Source: Rhodamnia argentea
Lineage: Eukaryota > Streptophyta > Magnoliopsida > Myrtales > Myrtaceae
Assembly: GCF_020921035.1 (NCBI RefSeq)
Contig: NC_063154.1
Coordinates: 19,379,861-19,443,860 of the forward strand
Reading direction: 5' to 3'
Length of the DNA: 64,000 nucleotides
Part shown: in pieces, positions 11,691 to 23,129 of the stretch
Numbering within the stretch: position 1 is the first letter of the stretch
Layout: each line of letters opens with the position of its first letter
Position numbers and translations under genes: made by a program
The notes under the pieces: model-generated
Databases searched by the model: none
Seen by the model: only the letters and a program-made list of their open reading frames with translations
What the model was told of the DNA's origin: nothing

Positions 11691-13276
11691 CAACAGATTT
11701 TCATTCTAAAGTGCTTCAGTTTTCATTGCAAAACTCCTGCAATTTCATAAATGATAAATCATGAATCAAAGGATCAGACTAACATCTACATGAATACTTA
11801 GCCGTCTGGTCGGGGTAGCTTTGACTTTCCTGGGCCTGTACCATAAACAGAGATACTGCAATATATCTTTCTTCGGGGTTCTTGCTCTGATTCTTTGTGT
11901 TTCCAGACTTACTAATTTCAGGGGACTTTTACTCTTAATGTCCCACCCTTTTTTATTTCTTTTGGGACTCGAATTGTTGATAACTCGTCCTCTTACTAGC
12001 AAAAAAAAAAGAACTCTAGACTAATTAACTGAGCTAGGGTGATTCTACGGTCCTTGAAAAGACTTTCCGATCGTTCGGATGTCATGCAGCTGTCTCGAAA
12101 TAACAACAAAGAGTACATTACATGTGGCGTTCACAACTAGGGAATGTTCTATAACCGATCCTGTTTCGGTCGGGACGGTTCTTTTCTGCCAGTATCATGG
12201 AAAAACAAATGTCTTGTTCATATCGGGGATATCAACTGTGACATTTGAATCGTCGTGCGATTGAAGAACGAATTGCTTCTTTTCATTACTAAAGCAAAAA
12301 TATCCCTAGAGCATGGCATTAGTCAAGAATGACGAATCTCTCCAACGAGATAAATCGAGCCACTCACCAGAAACTTTGCAGCACAAATCTTTTCATACGG
12401 TTTGATGTACTTTGTGAGCTTGGGTCACTGATCCACAACTGACACTTTTTAATTACAGATGGAGTTAATTTTGCTAGCCCCTGCAGTTTGGCCAACTGAG
12501 AGGAAAATATGCCGGAAGCTGAAGGTACATCGCCTGAGTTAATTGTGCAGCCAAAAGCTTTAATAAATTAATAATCTCTTCCTTTTCCATTAGAACGCCT
12601 CAATTGAGTTCTTGACTGGCGCAAGACAGTTACGAAGTTGTACTGTTACATCGAATTGCAGGAAAATGGGCATAGTCCTAGCACTTCGGAGAAGGAGAGC
12701 ACTGGGAAAGCAATTCCGGAGGATTACGGTCCAATTGATCCGGTTCCAAACTCAAAGGCGTCGCTAGGGCCCAGTCCGATTAACCACGGCACTCCTCTTA
12801 TGCCATTCATACCAATGCCTGCCCGGATATAGTTTGTTCCGGACTACAAGGAATCAACTGATCAAGACATAAAATGCCTCATTATCCACTGCGGGATGCC
12901 TTGGAGTTCCTCAATGCTGCGCTTCGGTTATTAAGTGGGGATTTTTCAGATCTACTTATTACAATGATTCCTTCTGCTGAAGCACTGCTGTTGGGAGCTG
13001 TTCGACATGGATGGACGGTCATGTTGCCGATATCATATGGTCTTGAGCCTTCGTGTAAGAAATCGATGTTGAAGTGTCTCCTTGCTTATCTCTGCAGGTG
13101 CTTCATAGCTGGCTTCTAGGCAGTTGGTAGTCTTAGCAGAGTCGAACAAAAATGGATGAACTAGCTATTGAACATCCTGGGTTTCCATCAGTTTGATGCA
13201 GGAAAGCTTCAGCAAGTCTTATATAAAGAAGTCAGGCAGACAATGAGCTTAATTCCCGTCAACTTTCAGTTGATAT
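11690..13276. other. Unit-A flank with no clear gene; possible exon relics
   Basis: 11690-12250 matches 51480-52000, and 12820-13252 matches 52840-53213; the stretch between (12250-12820) differs between the units. A frame at 12660-12829, preceded by a TTGCAG acceptor-like site, reads PEDYGPIDPVP and HGTPLMPFIPMP and could be an exon relic. A frame at 12874-13119 is broken in unit B. I do not recognise either. Confidence 0.35.
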
Positions 13277-13654
13277 TGTTGGATTTTATGGGGTGTACGG
13301 TAAGTACCGTGGTTCGCCCATGTAGGTTACCACACCCCTTATAATACTAGATAACTGCTAAAGGCAGTTACTCATTTTTTGAACGTGAATAAGAATCACG
13401 TTTCTTTGTTCTGTTGGTAGAGTCGCTTTAGACGCTCAATGAACAAGGAAAGAAGAAAACCTCAATAAATCTCTCTCGATCGTCAAACGGACGAAGGACT
13501 CTCTCGAGGCTGCATTGTGTACATTTAATCTGTGAAAATCCGAGGTGCATTCGTTACGTGATGCATTTCTCCGATCGGTGATTCAAGATTGATTCTAGGG
13601 CTTGTTGATTCAGAGTAATTCCGCTGCGTATGTTTATGGGATCCGTTCCCATCA
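13277..13654 (+). repeat. 5' LTR of the copia element
   Basis: 378 bp, starts TGTTGGATTTTATGGGG and ends GTTCCCATCA. It differs from the 3' LTR by about nine substitutions and one single-base indel counted by eye (about 2.4 percent), so the insertion is fairly young. Confidence 0.95.
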
Positions 13655-13655
13655 T

Positions 13656-13667
13656 TGGTATCAGAGC
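13656..13667 (+). promoter_or_regulatory. Primer binding site of the copia element
   Basis: TGGTATCAGAGC lies one base after the 5' LTR. It is complementary to the 3' end of plant initiator methionine tRNA, the standard primer for copia reverse transcription. Confidence 0.93.
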
Positions 13668-14882
13668 CTTTGTTCTTGAATTCTGATTTTGTCTATATTT
13701 GTAGTTGAATTATCTGTTTTCTAGTGATTTTTTGTGGGATTTTTTGGAAGAATTGTAAATTGGGACTACTCTGGCCGGGAGAAAAGTGCCGATTCTGACC
13801 AAATTCCGGCATATCACGGGCTGGCTTTGGATCGGGAGGGTCGCATCTCTATGGGAAACCTAAAGCCCCGATGTTTCTCGGCATTTGGTTGTTCGCCAGA
13901 GACAATTTTTGCGAGGAATTTTGCGGATTAGGGTTCCGCGTCTGAGCGCTTTTCGCTTGATTCCGAAAAAAATTTCTTCACTGTTTTCGTTGATTCTTGG
14001 ATCTATGTGGTCGCGCCGACGTGATATTTAAAACCCACTATTAATTTTGGTTTATGGTGGATTGTCGGAGGAGAATCGGCGATGGAATGAGCGGCGGAGG
14101 AAGCCGTTGTTCTTACGTGAAGGAAACCAGAAAATTCCTTCCTCTTCGTGCGCAAGAAGGAGAAGATCACGTGCAAGTCATGTGCGGGCAGTTTCCCAAA
14201 AAAAAAAAAACATGGAAGAAGAAATCGTGGGCGCTAGTGAGCATGCAAATAGGGCACGTGATGACCCTATCTTTAAAAAAAAATAATAATAAAAAAAAAA
14301 AGGAAGAGAATTGTCAGAGGTGGGGTTTGAACCCGCGTCCTCTCCACTTGAATATGGTGGCATCCACCGCTTGGCTACCTTGACTGTCAAGGTCTAGATT
14401 GCTGAAATAATATTCAAGAAGGGACACATACGTGAAGGTGAAATAAAATTCTAGTTTTTACCTCCTCCGCGTGGTGATTTGCAGTTCTACCCCTGGACAT
14501 GTGCATTACCTTTTGGCCCCTGATTTGCGCCAGAATTTTTAGTTCTGTCCCTAAAAATTTCCAAAATTTCATTTTGACCCCAAATTTTTGGGAAATTACA
14601 ATTTAGTCCCTAGATTTTTTGAAAATTACGATTCGGTCCTCGAATTTTTGAGAAATTATATGTTGAGCTCGTTGACCGACCGTTGACTAGTCAAAGCAGA
14701 AACTTTGACCAGCTCGTGTGGATGCATATGAGTGCCGTTTGGGGCTTATGAGGTACCGTTGCGTTCGTCTTGAAATTATCTTCGATTTGATATATTATTT
14801 GGACATATTTTCTGAATATAAAATTAAAATTCGTATGAAAATCCATGATGTACGTTTCTTTTTGGGGCGGTTTTCATGTTTA
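13668..14882 (+). other. Copia 5' untranslated/leader region
   Basis: About 1.2 kb between the PBS and the TA repeat with no convincing coding frame. It contains the tRNA-like block at 14313-14384 and a run of related stretches near 14515-14655 (ATTTTTGG/GAAATT-type phrases repeated four or five times). The gag remnant starts only after the viral insert. Confidence 0.6.
14313..14384 (-). tRNA. tRNA-Leu-like sequence (probably a relic)
   Basis: On the minus strand it begins GTCAAGGTAGCCAAGCGG (A-box-like) and ends with GGGTTCAAACCCCACC (a B-box match), then CTCTGAC, which can pair with the 5' end except for mismatches. Overall it resembles a leucine tRNA lacking a full variable arm. At about 72 nt and with imperfect stems it is more likely a tRNA-derived fragment inside the copia leader than a working gene. 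Confidence 0.35.
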
Positions 14883-14903
14883 ATATATATATATATATAT
14901 ATA
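14883..14903. repeat. TA microsatellite at the left border of the viral insert
   Basis: An uninterrupted run of AT dinucleotides ending directly at the first base of the viral insert. The matching run on the other side is at 23135-23166, so the virus sits inside, or was captured at, a TA repeat of the copia element. Confidence 0.95.
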
Positions 14904-15986
14904 GTCTCTAAGATCGATAGACATATGCATAAAAGTCAAATTACTTCTGAAGATTGATGAGGAGAATGATGAAAGAATGGAGAAGAAAGCAAGATATGGA
15001 AGTTAATAACGTCCGAAATATAAAGAATGTATTAAATAACGTCTGAAGTTGGCGGAATGAATTAAGTCACAAATCAGTGTAACTAATTCCCAAATTAAAG
15101 TTATGCAAGTCAAAATTATAACAACATGTAAGCAGATAGAATATATAAATAAAAATAGAAGATAATGCATGAGGGGGTCGGGGTGTCTTTAAGCCAAGTT
15201 CGGGCTTCGTCGCTCAAGCTTTGGAGAATGTTCATCGTTCAAACGAGAAGTACTTAAACCTCAATCGCCTGGATGTGGCTCCCGACCGGCATCACACGAG
15301 TAACTCCAAAGAAACAGAGCTTCGCCTTTAATTGTTTATGTTAGGGATATGCAAGACTAACCACCGGTAGGAGGCACGGCCTTCCGATTCGGGGGTATGA
15401 TAGAAAATGCAAAAAATAAACTGCAGTATGTAAGAAACACAGCTTTAAACACCACAAGTAGGAGGCAGAGCCTTCCGCGATCTGTGGGTATCGAGCTTTA
15501 AAAGTAAAAAAGTCACAATGTATATCATAAAATCGGAAGATTACATCAAAAGATCCGTAGATCCGTGTCTAAAAGCTCCAAAAACAGAAAGATCTGGAGT
15601 AGATCTGAGAAGAAAAGATCAAAATCAAAAGCGATCGGGGAAAGATCTGGGAACTTACTGGAAAATCTCCGGGAAGTGAGAGAGAGAGTCTTCAAGGTAA
15701 CGAGGTTAGCTCTTCTCTAGAGTCGGATAGAGAAGATGGCCGTTAAAAGGGTTAGAAGAGAGAGAGAAGGGATCTGAACTCTCAAGGTGTAAGGGAAAGC
15801 TTATGAAGGGTTCCGGAGAAGGGAGGAAAAACTCTGCCCTTCAACGTCTCTCGTCTGTCTATTTAAAGAAAAAGTTACCGTAGCTATAGTGCTACGGTTA
15901 AAAATAAAAAGCCGCTACGATGTACAGTGTACTGTGAATGTCTACAGCGCACATTGTACATTATACGGTATGAATACATCAAAATA
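14904..15986 (-). promoter_or_regulatory. Pararetrovirus intergenic region: promoter and RNA leader
   Basis: No long frame. On the minus strand a TATA-like TTTAAATAG lies at about 15859-15867, just after the end of ORF2, where caulimovirids place their pregenomic promoter. The remaining 0.95 kb would be the 5' leader running to the primer site on the circular genome. A short block with AGGAGGCA and GCCTTCCG recurs near 15368 and 15462. Promoter activity is inferred only. Confidence 0.55.
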
Positions 15987-16264
15987 TTAGGTGTCTGATG
16001 CCAAGTCTTCAGCATCATCTTCCTCTTCCGCAACGTCGGCCCAATGGATACCGGGAAGTATCCCATAGCAATCATCTTCATTAGTGTTTCCACTATGGTG
16101 TGAATCTGCTTGGGAGTTTCGGGTGTCTTCATAGTCTTCAATCGCCTGTTTCATCAATCTCCAGAAGTCGCCTTCGGTAGACGCTCCCGCAAGCTTGGAG
16201 ACAGCTATTGATCCGTCGTGTAGGAAAGTCGTATTTGGAACTGCCGTCTTGGATTTAACCCGTG
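15987..16264 (-). pseudogene. Frameshifted C-terminal end of pararetrovirus ORF2
   Basis: A frame ending in a strongly acidic tail (EEEDDAEDLASDT) directly continues the viral ORF2 region in another reading frame, so one indel near 16265-16280 separates it from the body of ORF2. The function of the ORF2 product is unknown in this virus group. Confidence 0.55.
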
Positions 16265-17419
16265 TGATTGAATCCATCTTTGCACACTGTCAATCGAACA
16301 TTTGTCCCTGAAGGTAAAGCCATCCCACCATTTAACTTTAAACCTCCTAGATAATATCACAAAGGTAGATCCGGGAGTGCCCACTTGGTATTCAAAATCC
16401 CAGGCAAGAGCCCATGAGATTCGAAAGGTGGCAGAGAAGAGTAGAAAAGCTGGATATGTCTTTTCTACTGTGGTCGGTGTATAGGATGATTTGAAAATCC
16501 GGTAGGACTCAAAAACGTTTTCGGGTTTTTGGGGAAGTATGTCGGTAAATGGTCCAAAATGATCCCACCACCGTATAAACCAGTATGGTAGGTTTGAAAT
16601 GTCAAAATTGTCTTCGAAATAGAACAACCAAGTATGTGTTCCATTGAGATTTTGTCTAAAAAAAGCATTCCACCAAGCTTGTTGGTAGTCAAAGTATGTG
16701 AAGGTGGGTCTGTGAGAAATTATCTCGGTGAGCTTGGCGTTGAATTTGATAGGAGTTCGGGGGGAAAGATCCCAGTCGGAAGGGTGGATGACCCTTGTAA
16801 TTTTCGCAGTTGAATAATTCACAATGTCTGGATTTTTATTATCAGCAAAATGTATGAACTTTACCGATTCGGCCTGTGTCAAAATCCTTTCGTAAAATTC
16901 AACCGTCTTCAAATTGTCATGAGGAGTAAAATACTGGTTTTCACCAAACATTTTTCTCGCAAAAACAAAAGGGTCTTTGTGATAGAAACCTTTTTCGATT
17001 GTCAAAATTTTCTCTAAATGTCTGGGAAACCATTTGGATTTAGTCTTGATATTTTTTCGAGGGGTTGGCGATGCCGGAATAATCACCTCGTTCAAAATAT
17101 TTTTTGGTCTTAGAGGGGAAGGGGACTGTACCTCTTCCGTAGTCAAAATCTCAAAACCCATTGCGCTCAAAAGCTCCGGTGGTATCATGGCCGGTTTGTC
17201 ATAAGGTAGAGAAACAGATTTTGAGTCCGAGGGTCTAAGAAGTTTGGTCGAAGAAGATTGACCTGGTTCGAGGTCAATTTTGTCTCGTGGTTGTTGAGCC
17301 AAGGTTTTGTCTGAAACCTTGGTTGCCTCAAGCCAACTTCGGATCGGAGTCAATTTGGTCGGGACTATTTGGGTCTCTAGTCGGGCCGGGGCCTTGCCTT
17401 TGTCTTTTCGAGGGGGCAT
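16205..17419 (-). CDS. Pararetrovirus ORF2 product, unknown function (404 aa open block)
   Basis: Begins with ATG and a short basic stretch (MPPRKDKGKAP), overlapping the end of the RNase H frame by 43 bases in a different frame. It is rich in aromatic residues (repeated W, F and Y in the second half). I do not recognise a domain. In florendoviruses a separate second ORF of this kind is typical and has no assigned role. The frame ends early because of a shift near 16270. Confidence 0.7.
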   Translation of the reverse strand: MPPRKDKGKAPARLETQIVPTKLTPIRSWLEATKVSDKTLAQQPRDKIDLEPGQSSSTKLLRPSDSKSVSLPYDKPAMIPPELLSAMGFEILTTEEVQSPSPLRPKNILNEVIIPASPTPRKNIKTKSKWFPRHLEKILTIEKGFYHKDPFVFARKMFGENQYFTPHDNLKTVEFYERILTQAESVKFIHFADNKNPDIVNYSTAKITRVIHPSDWDLSPRTPIKFNAKLTEIISHRPTFTYFDYQQAWWNAFFRQNLNGTHTWLFYFEDNFDISNLPYWFIRWWDHFGPFTDILPQKPENVFESYRIFKSSYTPTTVEKTYPAFLLFSATFRISWALAWDFEYQVGTPGSTFVILSRRFKVKWWDGFTFRDKCSIDSVQRWIQSHGLNPRRQFQIRLSYTTDQ

Positions 17420-17907
17420 GGTGAAGGGTTTTTTCCCCGTAAAAATTCACGAGTGAGGAAATCGGGAAGAGAGTTTGAATCTCCCTGGATGAATTCAATA
17501 TCAAAATCAAAAACAGATAGGATGGCTTGCCATCGTGCAAAAATCTGTTTAGAAGCAATGTTCAAAATGTCTTTTCGCAAAATGTCCTTTGAAGATTTAC
17601 AATCAATTCTCAAAAGGAATTTTTGGTTTAAAAGATCACCTTGGAATTTAGAAATGGAAAGAAAAATGGCAAGAATTTCTTTTTTAATAGTGGAATAATT
17701 CTTCCGTGTATCATTCCAGTGCTTAGAAATAAACCGCACAATTTGTTCTTTTCCCAAGTCATTCTTTTGTTTCAAAATTCCTCCATAACCTATGTCAGAG
17801 GCATCGGTTTCTACAATTTTAAAAGTAGAAGGATCAGCAAGATGTAAACAAGGTATTTCTTTAACCAAGGTTTTAATCTTGCGGATTGTGTCGGAATGTG
17901 AATCATG
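17377..17907 (-). pseudogene. Pararetrovirus ORF1, RNase H segment
   Basis: Same reading frame as the RT segment upstream but separated from it by an in-frame stop at 17908-17910. It contains an FKIVETDASDIGYGG segment with the first catalytic Asp of RNase H and a later LRIDCKSS segment, as in retroelement RNase H. It ends at 17377, overlapping the start of ORF2. Confidence 0.85.
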
Positions 17908-19545
17908 TCAAGGGACAGGATTTTTCTTTAGTCTCAAATGTAATGGTTTGCAAATGATATTGATATTTGGGATAAAATCAATGACATAATTCAAAGATCC
18001 AAGAAATCTTTGCAATTGAGTCTTGTCTTTAATTTCGCCTGGAAATTTTTCGGCAAACTGGATAGAACGTTCAATTGGTATAATAGTGCCATGTTCAATG
18101 TAATGTCCAAGAAATCTAATTTTTGTCTGAAATAGCAAGATCTTTGTCGGAGATAATGCTAATCCATTTTGTTTAGTAATCTTCAAAAATTGGTTGACAT
18201 GTTTCAAATGGGAATCAATGTCAGAAGAGAAAATCAAAACATCATCAATGTAGACAATGATGTAATTGGAATAAGGATTAAAAATGTCATTCATAATTCT
18301 CTGGAATTCGGAGGGTGCATTTTTCAATCCAAAAGGCATAACATTCCATTCAAACTGGTCAAAAGGAACAGTGAAGGCCGTCTTATAACGGTCCTTTTCA
18401 GTAATTTGAATTTGCCAAAATCCAGACTTCATGTCAAATTTAGAAAATATCTTGGAACGGCACAATCTGTTCAAAAGGTCTTTTTTGTTGGGGATTGGAT
18501 ATCGAATCCATTTTAAAGCGGAATTCAAAGGTTTATAATTCACAACAAGTCCGGGGACTCCACGTTCTAATTCTGCATTCTTATTGACGTAAAAAGCGTA
18601 ACAACTCCATGGAGATTTGCTTTTTCGAATTAGTCCTTTTTGTAAAAGATCTTCAATTTCTTTTTTGCATAAAGCCAAAAGTTCAGAATTCATTTGTGTA
18701 GGTCTTGCCTTAGTCGGAATATCTTTTTCGGAAAAATCGGGTTCATAAGGTAAATCTACAATATGTCGCTTCCTATTCCGTAAAGCATTTGGAAGAGTAG
18801 AACAGACTTCTTTTTTCAATTTATTTTCTAAAAGAAGAATTTTTTGTTTTATATCAGGATGAACTATCCTTTGTTCAATCCTTTTATAATCTAGTTCTTC
18901 TTTTAAAAACAAAAGGTGAGATTCCTTATCTCTAATGAGACAATTAATCTCCTTGATAGACTGTTCTCGCAAAATATTTAAATTCCTCGTTCGAGGTTTA
19001 GAAATAAAATGGAATATGATTTTATTTCCAAGAATGTCGGCCTCAATTCCTTCCCGAGTCACCATGAAAGGTTGGATTAAATTGATAAATGGAGTTCCCA
19101 AAATAACATTTTGTTTTAAGTTTTTAGCAAGTAGGAATGAAGTCTCCAGGGAAATGTTGTCTTTAATAATTAAAACTTCTGGAAGTTTGTAATCGATGTC
19201 TAAATATCCCCCCGACGCGCTTTTCAAAGCTTCTGTGGTTTTGTCAAAATATTTAGTCGGGATTAGTCCTTCACGAATACAATTTAAGTCTGCACCTGTG
19301 TCAAAAAGAGCTGTAGTGTGTAATTCGAAATCATGGATTTTAATGGTCACATTAATTATCCATTTTTTTGAAGTTACTTCTGAAAGTAGGTGAAGAAAAG
19401 ATGAAGGATCTGCTTCTTCGGTTTCTTCCATTTCAGTTTTTGTTTTTGTCAAAATTTGTTTTTTGAATTCCAAAAACTCTTGATGTTGCTCAATTTGGCT
19501 TATTTTGAGAAAACGAATTTCCTTTTTTAATTCATTAATCTCAAA
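17908..19545 (-). pseudogene. Pararetrovirus ORF1, protease and reverse transcriptase segment
   Basis: An open block of over 520 codons. Counting from the ATG at 19473, an aspartic protease motif DTGA is at residues 58-61 and an RVT_1-type reverse transcriptase follows, with YIDD at 408-411 (18241-18252). The block is in the same frame as the movement/coat segment but follows a TAG at 19546-19548, and it ends at a TGA at 17908-17910. Known role of the family: maturation of the polyprotein and copying of pregenomic RNA. Confidence 0.92.
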
Positions 19546-22500
19546 CTACAAGTCATTAGAATTTGTTGGTCTAGAAAATTGTTTCTTTCCTCTGTTCAAA
19601 ATATTTGCCAGATTGTACGGATTCTCAAAAGGTTTTGTAGTAGACATTTTTGTCTTTTGAAAACGATTCATGGCTATCTCGTAATCAGAAAGGTTTTCAA
19701 TTTTATCTAAAATCTCTTCTTTATCCTTAGTTAGAACACAAATATCCTTTGAATCCTTTTCGGGGTTCTCGTGCTCATCAATCTCTGAATCAAAAAGGTT
19801 TGCAATTTCATCAAGTTGGAGACCATCGTCATTATCCTCTGGTTCGGAGAAATCGGAGGTCTCACTTTCCGAATCAATCATGAGTTGGTTTAATTGGTTA
19901 AAAACTTGTTCATCCAAATTCAACTCATTAATTTTTTTGAAAACTTTGCAAAATTTGCGAGTATGCCCTTTCTTTCCGCAATTGAAGCAAGTAAACTTAG
20001 AAAAGTCTCTTTTTGTTTCTTGTTTTTTAGAGTCAAAATTTCTCCTTTTGGAAAATGTCTTGGATTTTTTAGAAAAAATTTTCTTTTTCTTTTGATCGGT
20101 CTTTTCGGGTGGACATTCTCCTTTGCACTTTGGATTTCTTTTTGAAGAAAAGTCATAAGAAGGGTCGTATTGTTTGCAAAAATCTCCTAATCCTTTGTTA
20201 CCAAGAGATTTTTCTTTTTTAAGTTGTTTTTGCAACTTAATGTTATTACACATTTCAGAACCAGTCTTAAAAACATAAGAAACAAGTTCACCATAAGAAA
20301 GAATATTAAAAGGAATTTCTTCGCCGAATTGCTCGCGTATGCGCTTTCGGACTTGGTTTCCGATAAGGATAGGGAGACCGGCAAGGAATTTCTCTTTCCG
20401 TAATGGTTGATTGCAATCTGGTCGGAGTAAAACACGTTGGAAAAATTTGTCTTTGTATTGTCTGAATTCCCCTAAGGATCTACACTTTAAGTTTGAAAGA
20501 AGATCCCGATTGTGATCTCGGACAATGTAAGGGTCACCAATAAAATGTTGAGAAATAGAATAGATCAAAGTTGAAACAGCGTCTTGAACCATTTGTCCTT
20601 GGTCATCAAAAACAGTTTGGCCATTTTCTTCAGTTTTAACAGCGTTTAAAATCTGGTTCCTTTGGTCTTCAGTGAGATAATTATCCCACCATCCTTTTAA
20701 AGTCCCCGAAAAACCCGCTATAATCATAAAAGCATTTTGCTGATCAGTCGTGTCGGGAATGGTTTTGTAAGTCGTAGCAAGCATAACCATTTGATTCAAA
20801 ACTTGTATTAAATTTGCTTCAGAAACACCATCAATGTTCCATTCATAAATCGCGTCAAAGGAATATTTGTTTTGGAATCTAGTCGAAGATTCTTCCTTGA
20901 CGAGATCCGGAGGAGTGGCGCGAGAATAGTAGAGTTTCTGAGGTTCTTTCCAAGATATCCTGTTGATCCGAGGAGTATCTTTGGAGTCTAACATAGAAAT
21001 TTTTGGAGTATCCGAAATTTCAGAAATTTGGTCACAATCTAAAATGGCAAGTTCCTTGGGACTGGAAATCGTTAAAGGTCTTTCAACCTTTGGAGTGCTC
21101 AAAACCGGTTGGGGAACTGGAAAGTTTGCAGTCTTTTGTTTTCTTTCTTTTTCTTTTAAAAAGAAATTTCTTTTTTCTTGAAGGGCTTCATAAAATTCTT
21201 TGCTGAATTGCTTCGGCATTTCAAAATTCTTAAAAAGAGGTTGTTTTAAATTACAAGAAGAAGTCGAAGGACTGGAACTTTCTTGAATAGGTCCGGAAAG
21301 TGAACGAGAAGAAACCGTGGAATCGAGAGTGGTTTCGATCCTATTTAACTGTTCACCTATCGTGTAAATATGTTGATTTGAAAAATTATTTTGTTCAATA
21401 ATCTTTTTGAATTCCTTTTCCTGTTTGAAATCCTTGTCTTCGTCACAAGGTTTTTTGAAAGGTGCAAAGCAGAATAATCGAGTCCTATAATCAATGTTGA
21501 TTTTTCTCAAAGGGGGGTGATTAGACTCAATCTCATGACCGTCGTCTAATCTCCATTTCAAAATTTTATTAATGTTGAAAAGTTCTCTTTGTTCAAGGAA
21601 ATAATTTTCAAACCAATCAAAGAAATACATATGTTCTCCTATTTGTCCTAGGAACTCATAGTACTGTTCTTTGATTTCTAACGCATGTTTTTTAAACTTG
21701 TCAAAAAACCAGTTTCTGATTTTAGTATTAGCTTCAGAATTAAATTCTTTGTTTAAAAGAATACGGTCTGGTTGAAAATATTTTTCTAAAACAAAAACTT
21801 CAGAGTCTTCGTCTTGTTCCATTTGAGATGGAGTAGGTTCGGGAGAACCCGGGTCTTGCTGTTGATAAACAGGTCTTGCAATTCCAACACTCGTGTCGAA
21901 ACCTCTTACGTTTAAATCGGAATCTAGAGGAGGAGCACTTGGAGTTGTATGTCCTTGTGTATGAGCAATGGAATCACCTTGGCTGCTTACCGGAATAGTA
22001 ATAACGGGAGGTAGATTTGGTCTCAAATCAACAGATCTGCGGGAAGAAGAACTAGAAAAAGAAGGTCTTGAAGGAATATGAGATGAGTAGTCAAAAGATC
22101 GTCGAGGGAATTGGATGGTCACTCTTCCTTCGGGATGTTGGACAATGTTTGTCGGATTTTCGTTTCGGATAACGGGACGTGGTATCGGGTTGTCTATTTC
22201 CCATTGTTCTGGTAAAACAACGTCATTCCAAGAAATGGATTTCGGAATTATACAATTTGATTTTTTGATGTCGATTGTCAAAAGAAGGGTTTCACCTTTT
22301 GGAGCCGAATTTAAAGAGTGAACGTCAAAGGCAAAACTCATAGCTTTGTAGTGAACTTTGTATATGAGGGAAAGCGGAATCGAACCGTCATCTATGGCAT
22401 AATTATGAGTCTTAATTTGTAAAACAAGTGACTTCAAAATATTCTTGTCTCTTAGAGAAACAGAGAAATTAGGAAAACAGTCAAAAGGTATAGGTCCGTT

Positions 22501-22947
22501 ACACAAAGAAGTTTCAATGGTAGCCAAAATCGAGTCCTCATATCTTAAAAGTCCGGAGTCTCTTAGAACAAGTAAAATCGAGGTATTTAAACCTTCTTTC
22601 AAAAGTGGCTTGATGCCAACCTGAACCATTCCAAAATGGAGATAATTATATTTTTGGGCATGTCTTTTGACTGAGTCTTTGTTTAAAAGAGGGATCAAAG
22701 AATAACAAGAATTCAGAGGAATGTCACGCTCCGCTGTTGTAATCACATAGTCAGAAGATTTAAAAATCTTTCGAAATGAGGATTGCTCATAGATCCGGTC
22801 ATAACGGATCTTGGGTATTTTCCAGTTTTTAATCGATTTATTAAAGTCTTCAATAGTAATTTGTTCTCTATGCAAAGGTCCTTGAGTCCGAGAAACTTGA
22901 GATACCGAACCCGAAGAGGAAGAATTAGTACGTCTTAAAAGATTCAT
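19546..22947 (-). CDS. Pararetrovirus ORF1, movement protein and coat protein segment (1133 aa)
   Basis: The N-terminal 240 residues or so match the caulimovirid 30K-type movement protein (TTAERDI, GLNTSILLVLRDSG, NFSVSLRD segments). A long Ser/Pro-rich and charged linker follows. The coat-protein region contains GTLKGWWDNYL and FLAGLPILIG, then a very basic Lys-rich stretch and a CCHC knuckle CFNCGKKGHTRKFC near residue 984-997, followed by an acidic stretch. The block is fully open from ATG to TAG. Read 3' to 5' against the copia host element. Confidence 0.92.
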   Translation of the reverse strand: MNLLRRTNSSSSGSVSQVSRTQGPLHREQITIEDFNKSIKNWKIPKIRYDRIYEQSSFRKIFKSSDYVITTAERDIPLNSCYSLIPLLNKDSVKRHAQKYNYLHFGMVQVGIKPLLKEGLNTSILLVLRDSGLLRYEDSILATIETSLCNGPIPFDCFPNFSVSLRDKNILKSLVLQIKTHNYAIDDGSIPLSLIYKVHYKAMSFAFDVHSLNSAPKGETLLLTIDIKKSNCIIPKSISWNDVVLPEQWEIDNPIPRPVIRNENPTNIVQHPEGRVTIQFPRRSFDYSSHIPSRPSFSSSSSRRSVDLRPNLPPVITIPVSSQGDSIAHTQGHTTPSAPPLDSDLNVRGFDTSVGIARPVYQQQDPGSPEPTPSQMEQDEDSEVFVLEKYFQPDRILLNKEFNSEANTKIRNWFFDKFKKHALEIKEQYYEFLGQIGEHMYFFDWFENYFLEQRELFNINKILKWRLDDGHEIESNHPPLRKINIDYRTRLFCFAPFKKPCDEDKDFKQEKEFKKIIEQNNFSNQHIYTIGEQLNRIETTLDSTVSSRSLSGPIQESSSPSTSSCNLKQPLFKNFEMPKQFSKEFYEALQEKRNFFLKEKERKQKTANFPVPQPVLSTPKVERPLTISSPKELAILDCDQISEISDTPKISMLDSKDTPRINRISWKEPQKLYYSRATPPDLVKEESSTRFQNKYSFDAIYEWNIDGVSEANLIQVLNQMVMLATTYKTIPDTTDQQNAFMIIAGFSGTLKGWWDNYLTEDQRNQILNAVKTEENGQTVFDDQGQMVQDAVSTLIYSISQHFIGDPYIVRDHNRDLLSNLKCRSLGEFRQYKDKFFQRVLLRPDCNQPLRKEKFLAGLPILIGNQVRKRIREQFGEEIPFNILSYGELVSYVFKTGSEMCNNIKLQKQLKKEKSLGNKGLGDFCKQYDPSYDFSSKRNPKCKGECPPEKTDQKKKKIFSKKSKTFSKRRNFDSKKQETKRDFSKFTCFNCGKKGHTRKFCKVFKKINELNLDEQVFNQLNQLMIDSESETSDFSEPEDNDDGLQLDEIANLFDSEIDEHENPEKDSKDICVLTKDKEEILDKIENLSDYEIAMNRFQKTKMSTTKPFENPYNLANILNRGKKQFSRPTNSNDL

Positions 22948-23128
22948 CTTATATAAATAATGTTTTCCAGATACTTGATTAGTTCCTCAAAGCCCCGCCG
23001 ACCAACGGTCTTACGCACCTGTGCCGGGACCACAGTGGCAAACCGTAGGTATCCCCTTTCAAGTATCTTTTCCGCAAAACTTATAGAAAATTTCACTCAA
23101 AAGAAGCACTAATTACCCATTTCCCATG

Positions 23129-23129
23129 G

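Noticed and set aside
12874..13119. 81-codon ORF as a small host gene
   Set aside because: The matching unit-B sequence has shifts and stops and no family was recognised.
14047..14383. ORFs in the copia leader as a gag start
   Set aside because: Low-complexity Lys-rich frames without gag motifs; the recognisable gag begins after the viral insert near 23625.
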